Origin: Flavobacterium sp. WC2421
GTDB lineage: Bacteria > Bacteroidota > Bacteroidia > Flavobacteriales > Flavobacteriaceae
Assembly (NCBI RefSeq): GCF_040822115.1
Contig: NZ_CP162004.1
Span: forward strand, 496,001-560,000
DNA: 64,000 nucleotides
Reading direction: 5' to 3'
The stretch's first letter is position 1. Each line of letters begins with the position of its first letter. Both the position numbers and the translations under genes were made by a program. The notes under the pieces were generated by a model. It was not told the DNA's origin. It saw only the letters and a program-made list of their open reading frames with translations, and did not search any database. Below are positions 53,394 through 61,385 of the stretch, piece after piece.

Positions 53394-54404
53394 TTATAAA
53401 TTAAACTCTGCATTTATAAACACTTTTGATTGAGAAGGTACACCAGATTGCTCAAAATTATACCCTTGATAATCTAATGCCAATTTCAATCCTTTAGAAG
53501 GAGCATATTGAAAACCCGTAATCATTAAATTACCATCTTTAGCTGCATTCCAAACAGTTGTTGCTCCAGATAACATATTTGATTTCTCGTGATCAAAACG
53601 ACCAAATATTTCGATTTTCTTGTTTATTACATAAGTTGAATAAAAAGACACAACTCTTAATTCATGGTCAACAGCAGGAACTGCAAAAGATGTACCGTTT
53701 AACAATTGATTGTATTCCGCACCAAATCTAAATTTACCCGTATTATATCCTGCAAATAACGCCATTGTTGCAACTGCTTTAGATCCAGTTGCGCTTTGAG
53801 TATCGAAATATACTTTTGTTATCAAACCTTTTATCGGAGTATAAACTAAACTACTCCCAATTCTTTGATTACCATTAGTATCCTGTATGTTTCTAAAACC
53901 TTCACCATTGACAACAAGAACATTCCATTTCAAATTTTTAGTTAAAGTAAATTCAGCATTAACACCTAAATCAGCACTACTACCTATTCCGTCTAGATCA
54001 TCAGAAACTCTATATATATAACGGTAACCCCAAAAATCTTCTTGATCATTAAATTGTTTCAAACCAATCATACCCATACTCAGTTTTACACCAGTGGCTA
54101 CTTTCCAGTCTAATTGTGCTATTTTCAAAAACGCAGTATAAGCACTACCTGCTGTATTATTTCCTACATCAAATATAACTTTAGCAGCTATTTTATCGCT
54201 AAAATCATATTTATAACCCAAATAGGCTCTGTCTAATGCAAAGGCACTTTTTTTGACTGCATTAGGAGTAAAATCTTGGCTGTAATTCCAAAATACTTTG
54301 AAAATAGGTGCGCCACTTGGGACAAAATCTTTATCAGCAGTTTGAGCCATTAATGACAATGACGAAATAAAGAAAACACATAAAAATAACGAGATATTTT
54401 TCAC
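53394..54404 (-). CDS. Outer-membrane porin, second copy in the phosphate island
   Basis: The 336-residue protein has a signal peptide (ends SLMAQ). A porin-like barrel follows with FWNYSQDFTPN, ALDRAYLGYKYDFSDKIAAK, KLSMGMIGLKQFNDQEDFWG and a closing strand VFINAEFNL. It looks like a divergent member of the OprO/OprP or general diffusion porin group and differs clearly from the porin at 51.6-52.8 kb. The start codon is GTG (54402-54404), as no ATG is in frame nearby. Upstream are a near-consensus -7 box and a three-unit candidate Pho box, so it is probably induced with pstS. The solute is inferred from context to be phosphate or an organic phosphate. Confidence 0.75.
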   Translation of the reverse strand: MKNISLFLCVFFISSLSLMAQTADKDFVPSGAPIFKVFWNYSQDFTPNAVKKSAFALDRAYLGYKYDFSDKIAAKVIFDVGNNTAGSAYTAFLKIAQLDWKVATGVKLSMGMIGLKQFNDQEDFWGYRYIYRVSDDLDGIGSSADLGVNAEFTLTKNLKWNVLVVNGEGFRNIQDTNGNQRIGSSLVYTPIKGLITKVYFDTQSATGSKAVATMALFAGYNTGKFRFGAEYNQLLNGTSFAVPAVDHELRVVSFYSTYVINKKIEIFGRFDHEKSNMLSGATTVWNAAKDGNLMITGFQYAPSKGLKLALDYQGYNFEQSGVPSQSKVFINAEFNL

Positions 54405-54429
54405 AATAATTTTTTTTGATTTTATTGTG

Positions 54430-54473
54430 CAAATATCCTATTTTATGTTAAGCTAATTTAAAATTTATGTTAT
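54430..54473 (-). promoter_or_regulatory. Promoter of the 54.4-kb porin gene with three-unit candidate Pho box
   Basis: The -7 box is GATATTTG (54430-54437, one mismatch). Seven bp upstream begin three heptamers at an 11-bp period: TTAACAT (54445-54451), TTTAAAT (54456-54462) and ATAACAT (54467-54473). The layout copies that of pstS. Confidence 0.55.
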
Positions 54474-54625
54474 TTTATTACGTCCTAAATGTTATTAAAT
54501 TGTTACCAAATTTTTATAACATACTTACGTACAAAAATTTAGCACACATTAAAAAATTTAGATCAAATAATAAAACCCAATGTTTATACTAATTAAGTGA
54601 CTAAATATTTCATTATGAAAAGGGA

Positions 54626-55693
54626 TTATTTAACCTGTTTTACTACTTTTTCAAGGGTAAAAGAAAATTCAGATCCAATACCAAATTCACTTTCCACATA
54701 AATTTTTTCTTTATGTGCTTCTATGATGTGTTTTACTATTGCTAAACCTAAACCGGAGCCACCCTCTGAACGAGATCCACTTTTATTCACTCTATAAAAA
54801 CGTTCAAAAAGTCTAGGGATATTTTGTTTTTCAATACCTTCTCCATCATCACTAACACGAACCAACACTTTTTCTTTAGTCAAGTTCACTACTGCAACTT
54901 CGGTGGTACCATTTACTTTTCCGTATTTAATTGAATTAACAATTAAATTTTCAATGATTTGTTGAATTCGATCTTTGTCTCCTCTAACTAAGTTAGGTAA
55001 AATATGATAGTTTTCGAAAGCCAAAGTAATCTTCTTCTTTTCAGCTTTCATTTCTAATAAGTCAAAAACATTTTGAATTAATTCTACAATATCAAATTCA
55101 GAATATTCAAGATTAAGATCCCCAACTTCCAATTTGGTAATCATATCTAAATCTTCTACAATATAAATAAGACGTTCCACTCCTTTTTCGGCACGCTTTA
55201 AATATTTTTTTCGAATCGCTTTATCATCCATCGCTCCATCCAGCAATGTAGATATATAACCCTGTACTGTAAATAATGGTGTTTTAAGCTCGTGCGATAC
55301 ATTTCCCAAAAATTCTCTTCGGTATTCCTCTCTCACTTGAAGTAATTCTATCTCCAATTTTTTATCGGTGGCAAATTTTCGTACTTCCCTAGTCAGGGTT
55401 TCCATATCTGTGGTGATGGGCTGATTGATAAAGCTGCTGGACTCTAATAATGACACTTCATCATAGATCTTTTTTACACGTCTATATATAAAACGTTCTA
55501 CCCTATATTGCAAAACAATAAATGAAAAAACATAAAGGATTAAGGTAAAAATAAAACCAAACAACCACAGCTTTTGTATAGTATAATTAAATATAGAAGT
55601 CACCAAAAGCATTACAAATCCTGTTGAAAAAAGACTGATATATAAAGCAGATTTTACGGCAAACTTATAGGTTTTTTTAAAACTTAATTTCAT
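54626..55693 (-). CDS. phoR: Sensor histidine kinase, PhoR-like
   Basis: The 355-residue kinase has two N-terminal membrane helices (about 15-37 and 42-62) with almost no periplasmic loop, a short linker, and a HisKA domain with SHELKTPL (phospho-accepting His134). Its ATPase domain has the N box NLIVNSIKYG, the G1 box VSDDGEGIEK, and the G2 box SEGGSGLGLAIVKH. The lack of an outside sensing domain fits PhoR-type kinases, which read phosphate status through Pst and PhoU rather than directly. It lies 67 bases after the phoB-like gene on the same strand, next to the pst genes. Confidence 0.88.
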   Translation of the reverse strand: MKLSFKKTYKFAVKSALYISLFSTGFVMLLVTSIFNYTIQKLWLFGFIFTLILYVFSFIVLQYRVERFIYRRVKKIYDEVSLLESSSFINQPITTDMETLTREVRKFATDKKLEIELLQVREEYRREFLGNVSHELKTPLFTVQGYISTLLDGAMDDKAIRKKYLKRAEKGVERLIYIVEDLDMITKLEVGDLNLEYSEFDIVELIQNVFDLLEMKAEKKKITLAFENYHILPNLVRGDKDRIQQIIENLIVNSIKYGKVNGTTEVAVVNLTKEKVLVRVSDDGEGIEKQNIPRLFERFYRVNKSGSRSEGGSGLGLAIVKHIIEAHKEKIYVESEFGIGSEFSFTLEKVVKQVK

Positions 55694-55760
55694 TTATTAC
55701 TTGCATTGTTTTTTTAACTAAGAATAGAATTGAGATTATTCGAATTAATAATCACTCTAA

Positions 55761-56444
55761 CTATACTTCAAACTTGTATCCAACTCCTTTTATTGTTTTA
55801 AAAAGATCTTCTCCAATTTTTTCTCTAAGTTTTCTAATATGTACATCTATTGTTCTACCACCTACTACAACTTCATTTCCCCAGACTTTATCCAGAATTT
55901 CGTCGCGCTTAAATACTTTTCCAGGTTTAGAAGCTAATAAATAAAATAATTCAAATTCTTTTCTAGGCAAAGCAATTTCAATATTGTCTTTAACTATTTT
56001 ATATTCTTCTCGATTTATTTCGATTCCACCTACATTAAGTGTTTCGCTATTTTGCTCTTTTTCTTTCAATCGACGCAATAAAGCTTTCACTTTACTAACC
56101 AATAACTTTGGTTTTATGGGTTTTGTTATATAATCATCAGCTCCTGCGTCAAATCCAGCAACCTGAGAATAATCTTCACTCCTTGCTGTTAAGAAAGTAA
56201 TGATTACATTAGATAATTCTGGAATCTTTCTAATATTCTCACAAGCTTCCATTCCATCCATTTCAGGCATCATCACATCCATTATGATTAAGTCTGGTAA
56301 TTCTTTTTTTGCTTTTGCAATTGCTTCTTTACCATTTGAAGCGGTAAAAATTTGATACCCTTCTTGATTCAGATTATATCCTACGATTTCTAAAATATCC
56401 GGTTCGTCATCAACCAATAAAATCTTTGTGTGTTTTTTCTTCAT
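55761..56444 (-). CDS. phoB: Response regulator, OmpR/PhoB family
   Basis: The 227-residue protein has a receiver domain with the acidic pocket DDEPD (residues 12-16), the phospho-accepting Asp56 in IIMDVMMPEMDG, and the switch Lys in DDYITKPIKP. A winged-helix DNA-binding domain follows, with ELFYLLASKPGKVFKRDEIL and RTIDVHIRKLREKIG. Its placement beside a PhoR-type kinase and the pst genes makes PhoB the natural call. It is the predicted binder of the 11-bp-period repeats described in this island. A -7 box lies only 5 bp before the start codon, so the mRNA may be almost leaderless. Confidence 0.9.
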   Translation of the reverse strand: MKKKHTKILLVDDEPDILEIVGYNLNQEGYQIFTASNGKEAIAKAKKELPDLIIMDVMMPEMDGMEACENIRKIPELSNVIITFLTARSEDYSQVAGFDAGADDYITKPIKPKLLVSKVKALLRRLKEKEQNSETLNVGGIEINREEYKIVKDNIEIALPRKEFELFYLLASKPGKVFKRDEILDKVWGNEVVVGGRTIDVHIRKLREKIGEDLFKTIKGVGYKFEV

Positions 56445-56449
56445 TTGAG

Positions 56450-56457
56450 CAAATTTA
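56450..56457 (-). promoter_or_regulatory. Consensus -7 box (TAAATTTG) directly before phoB
   Basis: A perfect minus-strand TAnnTTTG match ends 5 bp from the ATG at 56444. If used, transcription would start at or next to the start codon. No good Pho-box repeat lies in phase upstream of it. Confidence 0.45.
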
Positions 56458-56557
56458 CGCTTACGAATGTAAATATAACAATAAATGAATTGTTAAAAAT
56501 AACTATTAACCGTAATTTAATTTGGTAACTATTTAGTAATACTGTGGAAACAAAATC

Positions 56558-56602
56558 TTAATAACCCAGTAACACGAACTTTACAAAGACACTATTACTT
56601 TG
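56558..56602 (+). promoter_or_regulatory. Promoter of the TonB receptor gene with three-unit candidate Pho box
   Basis: Heptamers TTAATAA (56558-56564), GTAACAC (56569-56575) and TTTACAA (56580-56586) follow an 11-bp period, each matching TTAACAT at five of seven positions. Exactly 8 bp later comes a -7 box, TTACTTTG (56595-56602, one mismatch). Spacing is the same as at pstS, though the heptamers are weaker. Confidence 0.45.
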
Positions 56603-56621
56603 CAAAAAATTAAACACAATT

Positions 56622-59369
56622 ATGAAACTGAAATTATTCATTTTAACGCTTTTTATCAGTACCCTAACTTTTGCACAAACTAAAGGTACTATTTCTGGAG
56701 TACTAACTGATAAAGATTCAAACAACGAAACATTACCTTTTGCTAACGTATTATTAAAAGGCACATCTATAAATGCAACGACCGACATTGATGGAAAATA
56801 CACTGTAAATGCACCAGCAGGAAATTATGTAATACAATTTAGCTTCATTGGCTATGAATCTATAGAAATTCCAGTTATCGTTAAAAGTGGCGAAACTATT
56901 GCACTTAATCAAGCACTTGGTTCTTCTAGTTACAAATTAGACGATGTTGTTATTACAACAAATGTAAACAAGCAAAAAGAGACCGCTCTATTATTAGATC
57001 AAAAGAATGCTGTTGAGATAAAACAAAGTATTGGCTCTCAAGAACTAGCTAGAAAAGGCGTTAGTGATGTTGCTACAGCTGTCACAAAAACTACTGGAAT
57101 AACTAAACAAGAAGGATCTGGAAATATTTTTGTAAGAGGATTAGGAGACCGTTATAATTCAACTACAATGAATGGATTACCTATACCATCAAACGATCCT
57201 GAAAAGAAAAACTTAAATCTTGAAATTTTCTCCACTGACATCGTTGAGTATATTTCAATAGACAAGGTATACAATGGTAAAATCTACGGAGATTTTGCGG
57301 GTGGAAACGTAGATATTATTTCAAAAGATTACAAAGGAAGTGGTTTTTTAAAATTAGATATTGGAACAAAAGTAAATACGAATGCTTTAGCCGAAAACAA
57401 TTTTAAACTTCAAGGTGGAATGAGCAGAACGGGTTTTACAAACAAAGGAATCCCTACCAATGCATTAACACAATATAACTACAGCTCTCTAAAAATGCAA
57501 GACTATACTCCAATTGCAAGTTCATTTGGAATTTCTGGAGGAAAATCATTTGATGTAGGTTCAGAAGGAAAACTTAGCTTTTTTGCAACAGCATCATTCA
57601 ATAACGATTTCTCATCTAAAAGTAATGGAACTGCAAAGGCAAGTGTAAATGGTAACGGAATCGCTAATAAAAACTTCGAAAAATATAGCGAAATGAAATA
57701 TGAAACCAATACTACTGGAATGGCTAATATTGGTTACAAAATAAACAACAACAACAAAGTAAGTTTCAATTCACTTTATATTAATACTTCTACGCAGTCA
57801 AAAGAAGAGTATTATGGGTACATTGTAGATATCGCTAACGATGGAAACGGTTTAATTCGTCGTTTCAATTATGAGAAAAATAGTTTATGGATTAACCAAA
57901 TATTAGGAGACCACAAGATTGGGGATCGTTCTAAATTAAATTGGGGTGTTTCATACAACATCATTGACGGAAGCATGCCAGACAGAGTTCAAAATATTTT
58001 CAGAAAAGAAGCTACTGGATATCAATTATCAAGTATTTCAGCTCCAGACAATCACAGGTATTTTCAAAAATTAAAAGAAGACGAACTAGCTGCAAACGCT
58101 TCATATGATTATAAATTCAGTAAAAATGCATCAGGTGATTTTCTAGGAAAAATTACAGTGGGTGCAAATGAAAGAATTAAATCAAGAGGTTTTCAAGCAA
58201 CTCAATTCAACTTTAAGGCTAACAATGGGTACACCAATACTGTTGTAGATCCAAATAACCTAGATTTGTTTTATAACCAAGATAATTTCAATAATGGCTA
58301 TTTTTCTATAGCAACATTTCGTGGTAATTCACAAGTATTTAATGCATTAGATCCTCAAACTTACGGTGGCGACCAGATAATCCATGGTGCTTTCTTAAAT
58401 ACGGAATATACATTCAATAAGTTAACTGCAATAGTAGGCTTAAGAGGAGAACAAATTACTCAAAAAGTAAATTGGTACACTCAGTTAGGTGGTATTGGTA
58501 ATGATAAATTGGAAAAAACAGCGTTTTTACCAAGTGTAATCATGAAGTATGAATTAAACGATAAACAAAATTTACGTTTAGGAGCAAGTAAAACGTACAC
58601 TTTACCTCAGTTTAAAGAAAGAGCATTATTTGTTTACGAAGAAGTATTACAAGTAAAAGTAGGAAATCCATTCTTGTATGAATCTGATGATTATAACTTA
58701 GACCTTAAATGGGAAATGTTCCCTAAAAGTGATGAACTAATTTCGGTTACTGCTTTTGGAAAATATATTTTGAACCCAATGAACGAAGTAACAATTTCTT
58801 CCTCTTCAAATGATATCTCATTTATCAATACAGGAGATTATGGATATGTTGCGGGTGGAGAAATTGAGTACAGAAAACAACTTTTTAATTTTGACACTGA
58901 AAATTCTAAAAAACTATCCGCTGGTATTAACGCTTCTTATTTATATAGCAACCAAGAACTAAATGCTGGAAAGGTAAATAGTGAAACCAACTACCAAGTT
59001 GACTTTACAAATAAGAAAAGTAAATTTACAGGAGCATCTGATTTACTATTAAATGCCGACTTAACTTTATTTAACGAATGGAATAATAAAAACAGCAACC
59101 TAAACACAACTTTAGCTTACTCTTACTTTTCAGACAGAGTAAATGCTATTGGAACAAATGGTAAAGGAGATTTAGTAGACAAAGCATTTGGCTCATTAGA
59201 CTTTATCGCAAAATCTAAACTTACTGAACAATTAGGACTAGGATTAGTAGTGAAAAACATTTTAGACCCGTCAATCAATAGAGTACAAGAAAATGCTACT
59301 GGTGATGTAAATGTACTTTCATATAAAAAAGGGATGACATTAAGTCTAAGTCTGAACTATCAATTTTAA
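56622..59369 (+). CDS. TonB-dependent outer-membrane receptor with carboxypeptidase-like N-terminal domain
   Basis: The 915-residue protein has a signal peptide (ends STLTFAQ). A carboxypeptidase-D-regulatory-like beta domain follows (about 22-110, with GTISGVLTDKDSN, FANVLLKGTSINATTDIDGK and FIGYES). The TonB plug domain (about 125-235) contains ATAVTKTTGITKQEGSGNIF and VRGLGDRYNSTTMNGLPIPS. A 22-strand-type barrel ends in LSLSLNYQF. Such receptors import large or scarce nutrients using TonB energy. It stands divergent to phoB, and its promoter has Pho-box-like repeats. A phosphorus-containing ligand is therefore suggested, but no ligand can be read from the sequence. No SusD-like partner is seen. 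The lipoprotein at 59602 may take that place. Confidence 0.85.
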   Translation: MKLKLFILTLFISTLTFAQTKGTISGVLTDKDSNNETLPFANVLLKGTSINATTDIDGKYTVNAPAGNYVIQFSFIGYESIEIPVIVKSGETIALNQALGSSSYKLDDVVITTNVNKQKETALLLDQKNAVEIKQSIGSQELARKGVSDVATAVTKTTGITKQEGSGNIFVRGLGDRYNSTTMNGLPIPSNDPEKKNLNLEIFSTDIVEYISIDKVYNGKIYGDFAGGNVDIISKDYKGSGFLKLDIGTKVNTNALAENNFKLQGGMSRTGFTNKGIPTNALTQYNYSSLKMQDYTPIASSFGISGGKSFDVGSEGKLSFFATASFNNDFSSKSNGTAKASVNGNGIANKNFEKYSEMKYETNTTGMANIGYKINNNNKVSFNSLYINTSTQSKEEYYGYIVDIANDGNGLIRRFNYEKNSLWINQILGDHKIGDRSKLNWGVSYNIIDGSMPDRVQNIFRKEATGYQLSSISAPDNHRYFQKLKEDELAANASYDYKFSKNASGDFLGKITVGANERIKSRGFQATQFNFKANNGYTNTVVDPNNLDLFYNQDNFNNGYFSIATFRGNSQVFNALDPQTYGGDQIIHGAFLNTEYTFNKLTAIVGLRGEQITQKVNWYTQLGGIGNDKLEKTAFLPSVIMKYELNDKQNLRLGASKTYTLPQFKERALFVYEEVLQVKVGNPFLYESDDYNLDLKWEMFPKSDELISVTAFGKYILNPMNEVTISSSSNDISFINTGDYGYVAGGEIEYRKQLFNFDTENSKKLSAGINASYLYSNQELNAGKVNSETNYQVDFTNKKSKFTGASDLLLNADLTLFNEWNNKNSNLNTTLAYSYFSDRVNAIGTNGKGDLVDKAFGSLDFIAKSKLTEQLGLGLVVKNILDPSINRVQENATGDVNVLSYKKGMTLSLSLNYQF

Positions 59370-59395
59370 TTAAAAAATCAAAATAAGGAACTTAT

Positions 59396-59427
59396 AAAGA
59401 ACAGCTAATTGCTGTTCTTTTTTTTTA
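59396..59427 (+). terminator. Intrinsic terminator after the TonB receptor gene
   Basis: A perfect 10-bp stem (AAAGAACAGC with GCTGTTCTTT, loop TAATT) is followed by a run of T to 59426. It lies about 27 bases after the stop. Confidence 0.85.
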
Positions 59428-59509
59428 CTCAATTCTTTAAGAAATCACAAAAGCAACAAACCATAAGGTTACTTAAATAACATTGGCTTAATGTTCAATT
59501 GTCCTTTTA

Positions 59510-59565
59510 TTAAACAAACAATTACATTTAGATAACATCCAAAAAAAGTTCTTATTGCATCTTTG
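59510..59565 (+). promoter_or_regulatory. Promoter of the surface lipoprotein gene with candidate Pho box
   Basis: Heptamers TTAAACA (59510-59516, 4 of 7), ATTACAT (59521-59527, 5 of 7) and ATAACAT (59532-59538, 6 of 7) follow an 11-bp period. The -7 box CATCTTTG (59558-59565, one mismatch) begins 19 bp after the last heptamer, that is 8+11 bp, the same phase as at pstC. Confidence 0.45.
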
Positions 59566-59601
59566 TACCAACAAAATAACTAAAATATTATTTAAAGAAT
59601 C

Positions 59602-60816
59602 ATGAAAAAAACAACTTTAAAATTATTCGGATTTTTAGCATTAACTGCAGGTTTAATGACTAGCTGTTCATCTAATGACACTCCTACACCTACTACACCT
59701 CCTTCTTCAACTTTTGTTGCTGACGCAACAAATTTCCAAGGAACGATATCTGACGGTGAAGTAACTTTAGACGCGACAAAAACATACAAATTAACAGGTA
59801 AAATTCAAGTAAACAGCGGAGCAACATTAATTATTCCTGCTGGAACAGTTATCGAAGGTACAGGTGGAACTTCTGCATATATAGCAATTGCTCAAGGTGG
59901 AAAACTAAATGTAAACGGTACAGCTGCTAAACCAGTTGTTATGACTAGTGGATTAACTACTAAAAAAGCTGGAGACTGGGGTGGATTAGTTATCTGTGGT
60001 AAAGCACCTATTAATCGTGTAACTGGTGGAACAAGTACTGCTCAATCAGAAGTAGCCGACTTAAGTTACGGTGGAACTGTTTCTAATGACAATTCAGGAT
60101 CAATCAAATACCTTAGAATTGAATATGCTGGAGCTGCTTTTAACAGTGAAAAAGAATTTAACGGACTTTCATTATTTGGAGTTGGTTCAGGAACTACAAT
60201 TGACTATGTAGAATTTTTCCAAGGAGCTGATGATGGAGTTGAATTTTTTGGAGGAACAGTAAATACTTCAAACTTAATTTCTATCGGAAATGAAGATGAT
60301 CAATTTGACTGGACTGAAGGATGGTCTGGAACAAACACAAACTGGTACGGAAAATTAGATTTTGGAAAAGGGAATAGAGGAATCGAAGCAGATAACTTTG
60401 AATTAGGATATTCTAACACTCCTATCGCTAACCCATCAATCACTAACTTAACTCTTGTAGGACCTGGTAGTGCTCCAACAACTGGAACATGGTTAGAAAA
60501 TGATGCAATGAAATTAAGAAGAGGAACTAAAGGGATTTTTACAAACTTAGTATTTAGCGGATGGGCTGTAGGTTTCAACGTTGAAAACGACGAAACTATC
60601 GCTTGGATTCCTACTGCTTTAAAAGCAGTTAATGTTAACTTCATCGCAGATGTTGCTGTAAAAACTAAAGGAAAATTAAATGCTGTAGCACCTGCGACTA
60701 GCGGAGTTAGTGTTGATGTTTCTGCAATTGTTACTGCACAATCTACAACTGCAACTGGAGCTGGAAACGGAGTTGGAATGCCAGCTTGGGCTACTGGATG
60801 GTCTGTAGGTTTCTAA
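59602..60816 (+). CDS. Predicted surface lipoprotein with parallel beta-helix-like body, unknown function
   Basis: The 404-residue protein has a lipoprotein signal peptide (lipid Cys at residue 22, LMTSCSSND) and a Thr/Pro-rich tether (TPTPTTPP). The body is rich in Gly, Thr, Asn and short beta strands (GATLIIPAGTVIEGTGG, ITNLTLVGPGS). Phrases such as IKYLRIEYAGAAF and DYVEFFQGADDGVEFFGG repeat like turns of a right-handed beta helix. I know this type only as an uncharacterised Bacteroidota family, sometimes mislabelled as a transporter. It follows a TonB receptor, as SusD-like partners do, but has no SusD features. Pho-box-like repeats precede it. A ligand-binding or surface-scavenging role under phosphate limitation is inference. 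Confidence 0.72.
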   Translation: MKKTTLKLFGFLALTAGLMTSCSSNDTPTPTTPPSSTFVADATNFQGTISDGEVTLDATKTYKLTGKIQVNSGATLIIPAGTVIEGTGGTSAYIAIAQGGKLNVNGTAAKPVVMTSGLTTKKAGDWGGLVICGKAPINRVTGGTSTAQSEVADLSYGGTVSNDNSGSIKYLRIEYAGAAFNSEKEFNGLSLFGVGSGTTIDYVEFFQGADDGVEFFGGTVNTSNLISIGNEDDQFDWTEGWSGTNTNWYGKLDFGKGNRGIEADNFELGYSNTPIANPSITNLTLVGPGSAPTTGTWLENDAMKLRRGTKGIFTNLVFSGWAVGFNVENDETIAWIPTALKAVNVNFIADVAVKTKGKLNAVAPATSGVSVDVSAIVTAQSTTATGAGNGVGMPAWATGWSVGF

Positions 60817-60840
60817 TCTAAAAAGAACCAAATTTATATT

Positions 60841-60874
60841 AAAAACACCTTTCAATATGAAAGGTGTTTTTTTT
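60841..60874 (+). terminator. Intrinsic terminator after the surface lipoprotein gene
   Basis: A perfect 9-bp stem (ACACCTTTC with GAAAGGTGT, loop AATAT) has an A run before it and eight T at the end. Confidence 0.88.
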
Positions 60875-60924
60875 GGTACAGTATTTGCATTTTTTTAGTA
60901 TATTTACTAATCAAAATTAAGCTG

Positions 60925-61263
60925 ATGGCAAAAAATTACTTTTATACTATACTCTTATTGGTTTTTTTCTTTTCCATGAGCACTAACGCTCAAGACGTAA
61001 AGCAACAACCAAAAACTCAAGAAACTTCAGTTATTGAGGGTTTAAACTTGTACCCAAACCCTGTGAGCAATGGTAAAGTATACATTTCTACAAAAAACGA
61101 CCTAGAAAAAGAAGTTATCATTTTTGACCTCCTTGGAAAAAAAGTACTTCAAACGATGATTAGTTCAAGAGAATTAAACATCCCAAACATTTCACCTGGT
61201 GTTTACATTATAAAAATAAATGAAAACAATGCTTCGGCAACAAGGAAGCTCATCGTAAGATAA
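60925..61263 (+). CDS. Tiny secreted protein consisting almost only of a T9SS type A sorting domain
   Basis: The 112-residue protein has a signal peptide (about 1-23, ends STNAQ) and a short polar linker (about 24-39). A full T9SS type A C-terminal domain (about 40-112) has NLYPNPVSNGKVYIS, IIFDLLGKKVL, ISPGVYIIKI and the final ATRKLIVR. Such domains normally guide a cargo of hundreds of residues through T9SS and are then cleaved off. Here there is hardly any cargo. It is the third plus-strand gene of the TonB receptor/lipoprotein group and has its own terminator at each side. It could be a truncated remnant, but the intact signal peptide and perfect domain argue for a working small protein. 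Confidence 0.85.
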   Translation: MAKNYFYTILLLVFFFSMSTNAQDVKQQPKTQETSVIEGLNLYPNPVSNGKVYISTKNDLEKEVIIFDLLGKKVLQTMISSRELNIPNISPGVYIIKINENNASATRKLIVR

Positions 61264-61288
61264 AAATTACTTAAAAAAGCATAATTTA

Positions 61289-61318
61289 AAAGCTTCAATT
61301 TCAATTGAAGCTTTTTTT
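61289..61318. terminator. Intrinsic terminator after the T9SS mini-protein gene
   Basis: Inverted arms AGCTTCAATT and AATTGAAGCT (61291-61312) are followed by seven T, with an A run on the other side. Confidence 0.85.
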
Positions 61319-61367
61319 ATTTTATAGCCTTACTCGTTTAGAACTATTAAAGCGTTTTTAAAATTTA

Positions 61368-61375
61368 TACCTTTG
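61368..61375 (+). promoter_or_regulatory. Consensus -7 box (TACCTTTG) of the LuxE-like gene
   Basis: A perfect TAnnTTTG match lies 10 bp before the proposed TTG start at 61386, giving a very short leader. Confidence 0.6.
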
Positions 61376-61385
61376 CAAAAAAAAC

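Noticed and set aside
56466..56520. Possible Pho box between phoB and the TonB receptor facing phoB (TTGTTAA and CTATTAA elements)
   Set aside because: The elements are 13 bp rather than 11 bp apart and are out of phase with the phoB -7 box. I could not support autoregulation from sequence.
60300..60644. Minus-strand frame of 114 residues inside the surface lipoprotein gene
   Set aside because: It is the antisense of a Gly/Asn/Thr-rich gene with no features of its own.
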